Source of the DNA: Durusdinium trenchii
Taxonomy: Eukaryota; Sar; Dinophyceae; Suessiales; Symbiodiniaceae
Length of the DNA stretch: 64,000 bases
Assembly (NCBI GenBank): GCA_963970005.1
Contig: CAXAMN010023684.1
Location: forward strand, 489,924-553,923
Reading direction: 5' to 3'
The first letter of the stretch is position 1. The number at the start of each line of letters is the position of its first letter. Below are positions 1-11,540 of this stretch, piece by piece. The notes beneath the pieces were generated by a model. The model did not search any database. It saw only the letters and a list, made by a program, of their open reading frames with translations, and was not told the origin of the DNA. The position numbers were made by a program, and so were the translations under genes.

Positions 1-47
1 ACATACATACATACATACATACATACATACATACATACATACATACA
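1..47. repeat. (ACAT)n microsatellite at the 5' junction of retroelement copy 1
   Basis: Uninterrupted ACAT repeats run from the window edge and stop exactly where retroelement copy 1 begins. The same kind of repeat abuts every other copy of this family in the window, so it is probably the tail of a further upstream copy, the insertion target, or both. Confidence 0.95.
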
Positions 48-387
48 GGCTCAAGCTGTGAGCGGTTCAAGGTGGCACTCCCCCATAAAAGACCACCTAG
101 TGCGGCACCCCATTGCACCACGTGTGCATTGACTTCTCCTTCAAGCTCAACGCCACAGCGCTCGACTTCGGCAAGCGTCCTTTGCTAGCAATCTTGGACC
201 TCACCTTCCACGCTCAAGAGGAGCTCTTTGGCACCCGGCAGGTCTCGACTTTGAATTCCTCTTTGGCTTCCAGGTCAAATCCGGCTTTCTGACCAACGAC
301 CTTCGGGACAACCTGTACTACAGCTTTGCCCGTGATCCCTACAAGATACTGAACGTTCCAGGCCTGATCGCGATCGGTGCCACAGTC

Positions 388-1284
388 ATGCAGTGGGGAC
401 GAAACTACATGACCTGCAGGCACTCAGAGTGCCGAAACTGGATCTGGGAGGACAAACTACGCCCTGGCACCCGCTGCAGGAAATGCGGCACATGGTGGCA
501 GAACCAGGCAGCCACGGGCAAAGGAAAAGGGCAGGGTCATGGACACCACAGAGCACCAAGCAAAGCTCAACCCTGGCCACGTAAGCAGCCTGCAACTCAG
601 GTTTTAGACACTCCTCCAGGACTACCACGACTACGACCACTCAAACAAAGCAAAGAACATGCCTCAGCAGTCGAACTCATTGGAAGTACCTGGAGCGTCA
701 TACCAGAGGGCATTCAGACGAAGCTTGCAGCACTAGGCTTTGGTCCACCACCTCCAGCAGAACCTGAGCTCACAGAGCTACTCAAGAGCCACATAACTGC
801 TCTTCCTCAGGAGGTGCAAGCTGTAGTCACGAAACTGACTCAGCCCATGCCAGACACCGAAAAAGAGCTGGCAAACAAGTTGAAGGCGCAAGTTGGGGAA
901 TTGAAAACAGTGTCCATCAAGAAAAACCAACTCCAAACGCGATTGGACCAGATCAAGTCACAGTACGCTGGCATGCTTCAAGATATGCAGGACTTGCAGA
1001 CGAGGTTGACGGAAGGGCAAACCAAACTCAAGCAGTTGTCTGACCAGTATATGAAGGTCAGCCAAACTCCCATGCCTGAAAGCCTTGAAGTTGAGGACAG
1101 CAAGGATTTACCCATCCCCATGGCTGTTGAAACCTTTGTCACAAGTCTTGGGATCGACCTGACGGAGGACCAGAGGTCACAACTCCATGGACTCCTCAAG
1201 AGACCACAGACAGAAGACGAGGACATCAACAAGCGCCGCAAGACTGAATCCACACCCACCCTGCCAGGGCTACAGTGTGGGTAA
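388..1284 (+). CDS. Retroelement ORF1: zinc finger + coiled-coil protein
   Basis: From the ATG at 388 the product has 298 residues. Residues 10-40 hold a Cys cluster (C-x4-C, then CRKC about 14 residues later, followed by GTWWQ), a likely zinc-binding element. Residues about 155-235 are a heptad-rich coiled coil (KAQVGELKTVSIKKNQLQ and on). A basic patch (NKRRKTE) precedes the C-terminal GLQCG. This is the layout expected of a LINE ORF1 RNA-binding, self-associating protein; no known ORF1 family was recognised. Coding probably begins upstream: the same frame is open from 133, and protein-like sequence in another frame at about 127-240 (LDFGKRPLLAILDLTF) joins it near 240, implying a frameshift. 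Copy 4 has a paralogue of the coiled coil (34.1-34.8 kb). Confidence 0.7.
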   Translation: MQWGRNYMTCRHSECRNWIWEDKLRPGTRCRKCGTWWQNQAATGKGKGQGHGHHRAPSKAQPWPRKQPATQVLDTPPGLPRLRPLKQSKEHASAVELIGSTWSVIPEGIQTKLAALGFGPPPPAEPELTELLKSHITALPQEVQAVVTKLTQPMPDTEKELANKLKAQVGELKTVSIKKNQLQTRLDQIKSQYAGMLQDMQDLQTRLTEGQTKLKQLSDQYMKVSQTPMPESLEVEDSKDLPIPMAVETFVTSLGIDLTEDQRSQLHGLLKRPQTEDEDINKRRKTESTPTLPGLQCG

Positions 1285-2516
1285 CAGTCCCAACACCGGT
1301 CAACACCTCCCAGCGTTTCAGGTGCCAATTCCCTGGGAGGACTTTGAGGCATCACACCACTCACCGGTTTGCCGTGCTGCATCCGGCTCAATCCAGCAAG
1401 GGATTTCCTTCCAAGGTGCAGGGGACAAGTCACCTTTCAACAGGAAGGAAAAACTTTTTCAAGAAGAGGGACAGTCAACACTTGGTGCAGGGAAAACCAC
1501 CAACATGTTGCACACACAGGCATCACGCATGCAGATGCAAAGTTTTGACACTACCATAGCACCGGCAACACCTGCGGATGGACTCTCCAGCGGGGCACCT
1601 GGAGACCACATCATAACCATCAGAGGTGGGGCCATCAATCTGCACAGCCAGATCGCCAAAGGCAGGAGACAACCCAGGATGCAAAATACCTACGCATCCA
1701 CTACGGAATGCATTCTCCAAAACCTGTCAATGGCTATAGGGAATCCCAGCTCTCGGTGTTTTGCAAACGCACCCTGGAGAGCTTTCACCTGGACGTGCGG
1801 GCTTCTTCAAGAGACTCATACAGAGCCGTGGGGAACCTTGCATGCTGCAGTTCAAGAATCACTCGAACTGGCAGAGGCCGTGGACATCCAGCAGCTGCCT
1901 GGATTGCAAAGGCTGTGGAAGAAGCATGATCTTAATGTCCAGGGTGACGCAAATCACTTCGTGAACACCCTATGGAACCTGTCCCAGAGCAGAGCATTCC
2001 ACTACCGCTATGCAGAGATCAAAGCTGGAGGCTACCTCGCGGATCATGTACAAGTTCCACTGCTGGTTGACTTTCCTCAAGATTGGCCTGAAAACACCAC
2101 GGTCCAATCCCTGATGAACGGATGGGCAAATGAAGGCCTCGGTCAATACCTGCTAGATGACAAAGCAATCCTGGTCACACACATCACCCGCAACACCACA
2201 GTTGACGGAGTGGCTACAAAGCACAAGAAGGTCCTGAATCCATATGGAACCTTCACGGTACCCGGATCCATGGATGGGTTTGCCAGAGCCTCCACTGAGT
2301 TTGTCCCGGCAGCACTGATTTGCCATAGAGGAGCAAGGCCATTACTTTGCAATTCTCATCTACCGCGACCTCCTCTGGTTGGCAGACGACGGCAGGGTCC
2401 CAACACACCTACCCCACTTGACACCTCAACTTGCCAGTCAAGTGGTCCAGATCTGGGCGGTGCACATCGACACATTCAGCACCACACAACAGATCATTCA
2501 ACGACTACCATTATGA
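1187..2516 (+). CDS. USP (peptidase C19)-like cysteine protease domain of the retroelement, frameshifted near its His box
   Basis: The open frame overlaps the end of ORF1 in a different frame; credible coding starts near 1300. A Cys box lies at about 1735-1790: GNPSSRCFANAPWRAF, with Cys codon 1757-1759, Asn at -5 (the USP oxyanion position) and Asn at +3. The middle (LNVQGDANHFVNTLW, GLGQYLLDD, LNPYGTFTVP) aligns with copy 4. The His box follows ALICHRG, but a one-base shift near 2330 moves GHYFAILIYRDLLWLADDGR into the next frame, which ends at a TGA at 2514-2516. Cys, GHY and DD with this spacing fit the ubiquitin-specific protease fold, although the catalytic region is short. Activity is inferred only; this copy is broken by the shift. 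No EN or RT follows because of the insertion at 2542. Confidence 0.7.
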
Positions 2517-2541
2517 GAAACCCATAGCCGCAGACTGAGGT

Positions 2542-3125
2542 CATCAAAAAAGATATTTTTATCCTGAAATCATCATATTTTTATCCTCGTCACCAACCTA
2601 AAATCATCCTACCTTCAGGCCCTGGTATCCTAAAATCATCCTACAATCATCCTAGATCCTCTCCTGAATCATCATCAAATCATCCTGGATCATATTCTGC
2701 ATCATCCTAAAATCATCCTGCAGCCTCTCCTAAATCATCCTCAGATCATCCTCGGGCATATCCCGCATCATCCTAAAATCATCCTAGAGCCTCTTCAGAA
2801 TCATCCTCAAATCATCCTCGGTCATAGTTTGCATCATCCTAAGATCATCCTAGAGCCTCTCCGGAATCATCCTCAAATCATCCTCGGTCATACTTTGCAT
2901 CATCCTACAATCATCCTAGAGCCTCTCCTGAATCATCCTGAAATCATCCTCGGTCATACTTTGCATCATCCTAAAATTATCCTAGAGCCTCTCCTGAATC
3001 ATCCTCAGATCATCCTCAAATCATCCTAGGCCATATTCAGCATCATCCTAAAATCATCATAGAACTGATATCAACTGATTCTTGGCTATCCTGAAATCAT
3101 CATCACATCATCCTAAAACCACACT
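2542..3125. repeat. Left terminal inverted repeat and AATCATCC minisatellite array
   Basis: The outer 72 bp (2542-2613) are the mirror of 25366-25436. Inward, AATCATCCT-type words repeat every 9-11 bp and build a higher-order unit of about 63 bp (CATCCTAAAATCATCCTAGA then GCCTCTCC, AATCATCCTCAAATCATCCT, CGGTCATACTTTG), copied about four times between about 2770 and 3050. The order of words differs from the right-hand array, so each side has been homogenised separately. Confidence 0.85.
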
Positions 3126-3685
3126 AGGGCTACCCGCTGCCTGCTAACTGCTCTCTCTATCTCCATCCATCCATGAATCCCTCTCTCTCGCTCAATCTAT
3201 CTATCTGAATATCTTTCTGTGTGGGTGTATGATTTTCGATCGCCACTCATCCTGTGGATGCAAGCGGGATTGTTGTTTCAAACGGCTGACTGACTAAAAT
3301 GGTTACGACTACGATTATGTTTTGGCTTGTTCAAGAGTATCTCAGAGTCTCAGAGTCATTGGGTCATAGGGATGTGTTCTTTGTTGTGATATGTCTTGCG
3401 ACTTGGCGACACCGCGAGCGGCGAGCGACATTCAGTTGTGCTGCTTGACATGAAAGCACTTCAGTCACCGTTGCTCAGATTCAGAAAGCTACTGCGCAGC
3501 AGGGTGGCACTATATATAATAGATAGATAGTGGAACATCGGGACATAGTAGAACCATCGTGACATAGTAGATAGATTGTAGAGCATTAATTATTGGTATA
3601 TTGTTATCATAATCCTCCATTTGTCTTACAAACAATTGTGTTTCAAATTCTGATACTGTAGCTGATAGCAGCGGCTTTGCATGTG
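3126..3685. other. Noncoding stretch inside the left end of the giant element
   Basis: No credible coding exon on either strand. It holds short CTCT and CTAT runs (3150-3215), an ATAGATAG stretch near 3525 and AT-rich sequence just before the first methyltransferase ATG. Any promoter or spliced-leader acceptor of the + genes could lie here, but no defined motif can be supported. Confidence 0.5.
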
Positions 3686-4985
3686 ATGGCTTCTGATTCA
3701 GAATGGGATGCCATCTTCATGGAGGACCAGGTCCTTTCTCAGGAAGAGGCTGACGCCATTGAGTCAGCCTGCTGTGCAAGATCAGATTCTGGATCTGAAC
3801 ATAGTTCAGAACCAGGGAAACTTACAGTTCCCTTGATATCATTGCAGAAGTTTTTTTGGTGGCAGTCAAAGTACAGTAACTGGCACTAGAATCACTATCA
3901 GTATCACTAGAAGTCACTAGAATCACTAGAATGTAAGGTCCAACTTTGTTCAAAAAAATTACGGTGCTCAGGTTTGGTGGGCTCGACGACTGTTCACTGC
4001 TGTGTGTGGGCTTGGGTATGAATGGCCTCAGCCGCAACACCAACCAGTTCAAGTTTTGAGTGCATGCGCAGGATGTTCTGCTGAATCAGCTGTCCTGAAG
4101 GCTGTAGGGTCTCCAAAACTGTTGGGTGGGAAAGGTTCAAGCTTCAATTTCAAACTGCTCTCAACATGTTGCTTGTTGAGTGTTGTTTGTTGACATTTAA
4201 TTCGCTAGACTCTGCTCTACTTCAAAAAGTGTACAGGACTCTCAGACTCTGGGCTCACCCTTTTACCCATAGAGGCCCTTGGAGTCGACTTTACTATAGT
4301 ATCCTCATCAGAAATGGTGGATGCATACAGGGACTTTGTGGAAGAGAATCACCCAGGGCGCGTGCTTCACTACTTTGATTCACTCGAGGCCCAGGTAGAT
4401 GGAATTGGCCAGTGCAAGACTTGCCAACGCTCACACCTGAGACAAGTTCTTGGGGAACCCTGCGACCCAATGAGTGATTTGCGCTCTGGCTCCTCTATAC
4501 AGATTATGACATCGGGAACGCCATGCCCACCATTCTCAACGCAACGAAGCAAGAGATTCGTTGATGGGTCTGTGAAAGACCATCATGCATTCGACTTGAC
4601 TATGGAAAAGCTCATTGAGCTATATGCCATCTATGAGCCTGAAAAGGCATTGCTGGAACAGGTTTGGGGCTTCACCCTTCCATTTCAAGCTGGTGGAGGA
4701 GAGACGCCCAAGCAAAGGCCAGGATGAAATGAGGTGGTTTTATCGTTTGACCTAGGACCTGGCACACAGGAAAACAGGCCAGTCTAGCGGTCTAGCGGCT
4801 AGTGCTAGTCGTGGCTAGTCAGCTAGGCAGCTAGTCACTAGTCCCAGATACTCATTGTCATAGTCAGTCAGTCAGCCTTCCAGGTTTATGGAACTTATGC
4901 AGAAGCAGCCGTGGAAACGCGGTGGCTATTGGTTGGTCACACACAAGACGAACTCCAACATATTCTTGAAGATGATGCGTACCAG
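3686..4985 (+). CDS. DNA (cytosine-5) methyltransferase, N-terminal exons (motifs I to VIII region)
   Basis: Four exons are inferred. E1 starts at ATG 3686 (MASDSEWDAIF..., acidic) and ends near 3812. E2, from 3972 after an AG, carries motif I as VQVLSACAGCSAESAVLK (4050-4103). E3 (about 4312-4717) carries motif IV, SGTPCPPFSTQRSKRF, with the catalytic Cys codon at 4524-4526, and motif VI, where LEQVWGF replaces the usual ENV. E4 (4884-4985) reads FMELMQKQPWKRGGYWLVTH and on to MMRTR. Intron 4718-4883 is GC-AG and joins ETPKQ/R to FMELM; another GC donor follows at 4986. The enzyme would methylate cytosine in nuclear DNA with SAM. Motif VIII end, target-recognition domain and motifs IX-X are missing here but appear at 11.9, 12.2 and 16.7 kb. 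I recall this family, with EQV, as common in dinoflagellates. Confidence 0.78.
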
Positions 4986-5639
4986 GCGTGGTCTAGAGTC
5001 TAGGGCAAAGGAGAAAGGGAGAAAACATCAAAGAGGGGGTCGGGTTTGAGATAGAGCCAAATAGGGCAGGGCCTGGCATGGCAGACAATCACATGTAAAT
5101 CTGAATCTAAATCTAATCTAAATCATGAACAATCAAAATCATAATATTGATTTCTTATTGAAGGACCCTGACTAACCGGGCTGGGACTGTGTGACCAGTC
5201 GTCCAGAACAGTAAATCAGTAGGCTGTCAAATCAAATTACACTGTGCAATGCACATGGTAACCCTGACAGATTTTCTTTTGACTGTTGGCTGGCAAGCAG
5301 GGTGGACACATGAAATCTGGTGGCCAACCTTTTGGTTTCAAGCGAAAGCTCGCTGTAAGAGCTGGGGGTTGTAAACAACAGCTTCACCCAAGACAAAAGC
5401 AATATATGACACTGTTAATTCTAGCCTAGCAGCAAATTAAGTGACAAAAGTGAACGGACAGGAAACTGGTGTTTATGATGTGTTCTGTTAGCTGCTAACT
5501 AACTGGCTGCTAGCTGCTAGCTAGCTAGAGCAACTAGATAGCTGAGACTGCCAGTTAGTGACTGACTATCTAATAACTGTTAGTTATATAGATTGCCAGT
5601 TTCACATAATGACATACTAGCAAGAAGCAAAGCAATGGA
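4986..5639 (+). other. Intron sequence between methyltransferase exon 4 and the nested transposase gene
   Basis: No coding exon seen. The segment starts with GC after MMRTR and contains CTAG-rich low-complexity sequence at 5480-5590. It is the upstream part of the large intron (4986 to about 11894) in which the transposase gene sits. Confidence 0.55.
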
Positions 5640-8600
5640 ATGGAAGAGGATGAGTGGGCGGAAGCTTATCTAGCAGCAGAAGCTGCTGCTCCAGAGCAAC
5701 CTGTCCAATCACAGGCAAGTGAGCAGGATGAGTGGGTTTGTCTCCTGAACCAAGAGATGGTTGAGCCTGAGCAGCAGGCAGAAGCGACTCAGGTTTTGCC
5801 AGAGGAACATGAGAATCGAACCAGTGGTTCTTCCAGGTTGGAGTTGGATTCAGATTCTTTTTTTGAGTCCACCCGCCAGAAGCAAAAATCATCTAAAACA
5901 AGACCAGTGGGTAGTTGGGGTTCGTCCATGCTCAAGGAAGCCCTGAAGTCAATGGATAGCCATCCAGAACCAGGGTCAATTGAGTATGCCAGACTCTGCA
6001 AGAAGAGGCATAAAGAATCCAAACAAGAAGCGCGACAGAAACAATTGGAAGTTTGTGAAGCAGTGGCTATAGTGGCTACTGATAGTGACCGTTCGTCCAT
6101 CATGGCATTGCCTGCGAAGTCACTAGAGTTTTTGAAGTTGTATGGGTCTCTGGAAGCAATTGTTTCAGTAGGAAATGCTTTGCATCAAGAGCTTGTGGTT
6201 GCTTTGGGACGCTGCCACCAGCAGGGTTTTGTGGGGCAAATCGATGATTTGGTGCAGCATCAGCTGCAAGACTCTATGTCGACTACGAGCGCAAAAAAAC
6301 TCGGCCAGCAATTGAAGGTGAGTGATGTGGGCAGTAGAATCTTATCCATTGGCAGCTTTCTATTGGTTTTCTCCTGTGCCTTGCTTTCAGTTCAATCAAT
6401 CCTTTTGTGTTTCTAGATTCTGAGTCTAGAGTCTAGTCAAGTCTAGTCTAGTTACAGTCTAGTTAAGTTAGTTAGCCTGAGTCTAGTTACTAGTTAGCAC
6501 TGGCACTTACCAAACACGCTTCCGCTGCAGGCTACTTATTCATGGTGTTCCTGCAGACTCTGAGCTTTCTGTGGAAGGGTTCTTCAGGGCATGACAAAGT
6601 CCGTCCAATTATGCTGTATGCTCGACTTCGGTTTGATGAGACTCCTACAAAGGTTCGTGTGCTTGATTCATCCACAGAAGGGGCAAAGTCAACTGCATTG
6701 GTTGCTGAGCTTGCAGATCCTTCTTCTGAGTCAACATCTGCTACACTACACACAAAGGTTATGCAAACAGAACACATTGTTGGCATCCTGCTACATGACA
6801 GAAGAGAAGGATCACGTGGGCAATACACATGGGTATACAGTGAGCTTCCTACTGCGCTAAAAGCTGTTCATTCCACCAATGGCTTGAACACATTGGCTTG
6901 TCTCAAGGATACTCTGGATAGAGTTCCAGGGTTCCATCAATTTGGCTTGGAGCAGGGCTTTAAGTTCTGTATCAGACATACTTGTTCAGATTCTTACTCA
7001 GCAAATTTTGCTGCCCTGCGGGGACTGGAGCATGAGACTCCAGGATGGACTTCTCTACATGGACTTTGCGATGTCCACAAGTTGTACACAGCGACCAAGA
7101 CTGCGATGAGCACAGTGGATCATGACATTTCTGGAGTACTGAACTTGGCTTTAGCGCTTGGTGAAGCAGGCAGTTTGGGCAAGTTAAGGAAGATCTTGTC
7201 CAGAACTTTGGGCAACAACTTGCTCATCACCTTTGGAACACCGCCTGTGGAGAACAAGGATAGCATGGCCTACACCTATCGCAAGGAACTCTTTGACTTG
7301 TTTCTGCCCACTGTTGGAGTGGATTGCGCACGAGTCCGTCTCAACAAGCAGCGCAGATACATCTTGGAATATTTCTTGAATGGTGAGCTTTTCAGTCATG
7401 ATATTTGCCATGTTTGCAAATGGGGGTGCTGCTCAACGCCTGATCAAACATGGAAATATTTTGGGAGCTATGTCAGTTGGGCGCTGCTTCCATGTGGTCT
7501 GCACAGGTTCCCAAGGTCACGGTGGACAGAATGGGACAAGTCCCTTGATTGGGTTGGGCTCTTAGCTGGAGTTCATGGGTTATTCCAGCGAGTGCTTGTG
7601 GAATTCCTCACAGGAAAGCCATTGAGCATGCAACCGGCAACAAGCTCATCATCTGAAACAATGCATGCTGCCCCCAGCTTTGCCATAGATGACTGGGATG
7701 CTGTGTATTGCGCTGAGGGTGTTCAAGGCGCATCAACAACTCAGCCTCCAGAAGCTTGGAGTAGTCACTGAGTAGTCAATCGTCACAGTCAATAGTCACT
7801 AGTCAGTCTTTTTAATTGGCAGCTTCATGATTTGATTAGTGATTAGTGACTAGTGACTAGTGATTAGTGATTAGTCAGTCGCCACAATCACTAGTCACTA
7901 GTCACTGAATCCCTAAATGACTTGTTACTGGTAGGGCCTGGTAGGGGGATTGAATCCTTTTAATTTCATTTGCTCTGAGGAAATGGCTCCAAATTTGGAA
8001 ATGGACAACCCTCCACTGGTTCCTGAAGCAGAGCCACCAGTCGCTGAATCAGAGAGCGTGCCAAAAGATGGCTTCGATTGGGTTGAGTTCAACAGACAAA
8101 AAAGAGCAGAGGCTTTGACTTGGGTCAAATCAAAGCCATATGAACGGTTGGCTTGCATCAGAGAGGTTGCAGGCGTGTTGTTGCGCTTGATGTACAAATT
8201 CCTGCACCTTACCAGCAAGCTTTTTGAGAAGAAACAGCGAATTGCAGCAGCTGCCAAAAAGCCAAGAACCTATGCAGTCTTGGAAGCAGCGAAAGGGCAT
8301 GATACTGACCAAGCTCTGAGGTCTTTGGCAGGCTTGCTTCTGAGACGACCCAAGGGCGTTTTGCCTCAACATTTCACACCGCGATTGAAGGCTTTGCGAT
8401 TCAGGCTATGTTCTTGTGCGGCCTCCAGCCTGCACATTCTTCTGAGGGTGAGAAGGAATTGCTGTCCATTCCAGGTCTTCAAAGTCTTGTTGGGGGAAGT
8501 TGATGCGCTCCTTCAAGTACCTCCTTGCATGAGAGACAATCTGGCAGATTTGATCCTGAATTCGTACGATGCTTGCCTTCGACTACCTAGTCTTGTTTTG

Positions 8601-11540
8601 ACCTTTCTGTGCATTGTTTCTGAGTTTTTCAATCTGGACTTAGGTCAAGACTCTACTCAGGTCATGAAATATGTAGCAGCAAACTAAGCCAGGCCCTTTT
8701 GAAGTTCCATGATTCTGCCCATGGGCCCAGGACTCACCAGAGAAGTTGCTTTCAGACGAATGCCAATGCCTTTTGGAATCACTGGCTGCTAGTTGGTCAC
8801 TCGATATCTCGACAGTGGAGGCTCGCCATGCCTCCAACAGAGAAGTGAGTCTTTTGCGCTCAAAGGGTTGGTTGACATTTTTGCAAACGCTGAGCACGCA
8901 GTTCATTTGCAAGGTGGTGGGTCGGGAACACATGGAAAATTATCGTGAGGACAACACTGACTCTGTGGGCAAACCAAGCGCAATTGATCTTAGCAAGGCG
9001 AACAAGAAGAGAAAGGGTTCTGGGGCTGGTGGCGCCTGGAGAGCTTACATTCATGACAAATGCAAAGGTCACAGGTTCGGGGCCTCTTCATTGAAGGAGT
9101 TAGCAAGAAGCTACAAGGCCTTGACTTCAGAGCAAAAGGAAGTCTACATCGAAGCTGGGATAGCTGCTGTGAGAGCAAGCCGTGTTGGCCTTCCTTCTTT
9201 CCACAAAGAGAAGCCCAAGAGACAGAGCAAGCCTCTGATGCCTGGGGAGGTAACAACATCTGGTGCAATTATTGCAAATGATCTGGCAGTCAGCAAAGAA
9301 GAGTTGATTATGTATGATGGGAGTGATATGTTCATGAAAGGTTTTCAAGAATTGAAGCGAGAGAGGGTTCCTATCAATTCAGAAGGTACAGCTGACGTTG
9401 TGCATTCTTACCTGGAACAGCATTTCACCAAGGAGGAGCTACAAACCTTGGCCACCTTCGAGCGCGACATCAGTGGTGCATCAATTGCCTCGGCTCTGGT
9501 GACCTCTGGGTGCGAAGCTATCAGAACCTCTTTAAGAACGGTTGGGGCAAGATCATCTGCGTTGGCCTCGCTCAACTGGTTTCCTCCTGTCTCAGGAACT
9601 TGTCAGGACTGATTTGAGTTAGGGCCAAAGTTTGTTGGTGCACACATATGGTTTTGTGACTCACGCAAACAGGGGCAGGGAGAGTGGGTGGTTGTGCTGT
9701 CATCGGGGGAAAGTACATAATGATGTAAGACAAACACATACAAACACAATGCCTGGCTCTTCAGGTGAAAAGAATACACATTGGTTAGTTACTGGTACCT
9801 GGTAGATAATGTAGTCACATAGTGACATAGTGACATCGACACAGTCATTATATTCACAGTCTTTTGGCATCGCATCACATTTCCATGAGACATGTGAGCT
9901 TGGTTGTTCCCTACAAGGCTGTTATGGGAAAGGAGGCTTCCTACGTCCGACGCCAGAGTGGCCTTGACCAGAAGCTCAGAGAACAGTTGGAACAAACATC
10001 CTTACTGGTCGATGCTTCTTCCTCTTCCTCCACATCAATTCCCAAAGCTAGTGCTTCCAAGCCTTGCTTAGCACTTGGCCTGTGCATTTGCACAAAGCAT
10101 CCCGATGCAGGGCAGATGTTCCAGAATTTGGGCATGTACTTTCGTTCAATCTTTTGGAAAAAGAAGAAGGAGAAACGTGCTTCACCGCAAAGAGTTTTGC
10201 TGGAATCCTACCTTGTCATTGTGGAGTTTTGCCAAACAACACTGAAGACCAGTGAGCAACCCATCGAAAACGGTCAGAGAGAAGAGTGGGAACAATGTTT
10301 TCTTGAGGAGAGTGCCTATGTGGTTCACGACACCAGTTTGTTTGCGCACATTGGTAGAATTGATTTGCGCAATTGGCACTTTGGCGCTTGTGTTCTGGAA
10401 CAGACCTCTAGTGTACACGGTGGCAGCGAAAGGGAAGACTCAGTAGTGTACCTGATGCCAAAGCATGAAGACCATCAACAAGGTGTCTACAGTGATCTTC
10501 AAATTTTTGCACACCTTCTGGACTTGTCACGTTCGTGCAAAATCAAGCTACACCAGATTTCTATGAAAGATGCTGATTGGCTCTATGCACCAGATGGAAG
10601 CATAGCTGCACGCAGGATTGAGAATACTGATGAGTTTTTGGTGTGGCATGGCTCTGCTGCAGAACGTGGCCGCCGCAAGAGGCAAAGGCAATCAAAGGTC
10701 AATCGGAAGCGTCCAAAAGCACAGCCTTCAGCTGGATCCAGGGCTAGGCCTAGCAAACGAGCCAGGGGAGCTGGGCTGCCTGAGGCAGATTTGGACGAGG
10801 CAGACATGGAGGAAGAGGACTTGGTGCCTGCTGACATGTTCCAGAATTTTGATGAAGATGAGGATGATCAGGACAAAGACTTTCCTGATCCTGATGAAGC
10901 TGCACTGGTTGAACATGCTGAAGCAGTACCAGAACCAGATACTCCAAGATCTGAGGAATCTCTAGAGTCTCTAGAGAACTTCTTGGATCCAAAAGGTAAT
11001 GTAGAAGAACAGCCTCTAGAAGAACAAGCTCCAGACACTGTAGAAGAAAAGCCTCCAGACGAACAAGCTCCGGACACTGTAGAAGAAAAGCCTCCAGACG
11101 AACAAGCTCCTGCTCCTAGTGTTGCTGATGCTGCTGAGCCTGTGCCAAGAGCTTCAGCGTCTGGGGTTAGCAGGTCGACATTGAATCGCACAGTGATGGA
11201 CATTCCACCCTATGGCGAGTTGCACTATTACCATCTTACCAACCAAATGGTCGCTTTTTGTGGAAAGAGGAATTGTGAGCATTATGAGGGGTGCCGCAAA
11301 CAAATGACAACAGCGCCAGCAAGAAGAGGTTCAGGAAGACCTATAGGTACCTTGGTCAGGTGGCTGATGCAGGCTGAGGAGTTCGACAGTAAACAAGCGC
11401 ATGTGCACTGTGCTAAAGCATCGTGGAAGGAACGGATAGAGGCTAGAACATATTTTGAGACACTTGCGGGCAGCGAGAGTTTTTCTAGGTTTGAAAAGCC
11501 CAAAAAGGCGAATGCTGATGCAGAACCAAAATTTGTGTAA
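5640..11540 (+). CDS. DDE/RNase H-fold transposase-like protein with HMG-like box, multi-exon
   Basis: Exons inferred: 5640-6317; 6557 to about 7760; about 7981-8570; 8743 to about 9590; about 9890-11540. Splice sites seen: GTGAGT at 6318 with CTGCAG ending at 6556, and a GC-AG intron 8571-8742, both phase 0. Candidate catalytic residues: D1 in LRFDETP (6635-6637), D2 in CSDSYSANF (6989-6991), a CxxH motif CDVH (7067-7078), a long helical insert (CHVCKWGCC at about 7410; LMYKFLHLTSKLFEKKQ at about 8190), and E in ISTVEARHASNRE (8818-8820). C/DxxH between D2 and E is typical of several cut-and-paste transposase superfamilies. An HMG-like box follows (GAGGAWRAYIHD...SYKALTSEQKEVY, about 9025-9165). 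The last exon has a NLS-like patch, an acidic region, EEKPPDEQAPDTV repeats and a C-terminal CGKRNCEHYEGC / GRPIGTLVRWL domain. I recall this layout from dinoflagellate proteins; catalysis is inferred. Confidence 0.68.

Larger units (their letters stand above)
48..2541 (+). mobile_element. Non-LTR retrotransposon copy 1, 5' part (ORF1 + USP-like domain)
   Basis: This segment starts with GGCTCAAG (48-55) directly after the microsatellite and carries ORF1 followed by a USP-like protease domain. It stops at 2541, where an inverted-repeat minisatellite begins. In copy 4 (33.9-36.5 kb) the USP domain is followed at once by the start of the endonuclease domain. That endonuclease start reappears here only at 25.5 kb, on the far side of the 22.9-kb insertion. 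I therefore treat 48-2541 and 25437-30458 as one interrupted copy of about 7.5 kb. Alternative: two unrelated truncated copies that happen to break at the same point. Confidence 0.8.

Noticed and set aside
8844..8912. GTGAGT-like intron in the transposase gene
   Set aside because: Splicing it out would remove part of the conserved EARHASNREVSLLRSKGW continuation; the open frame runs through, so it was treated as exon.
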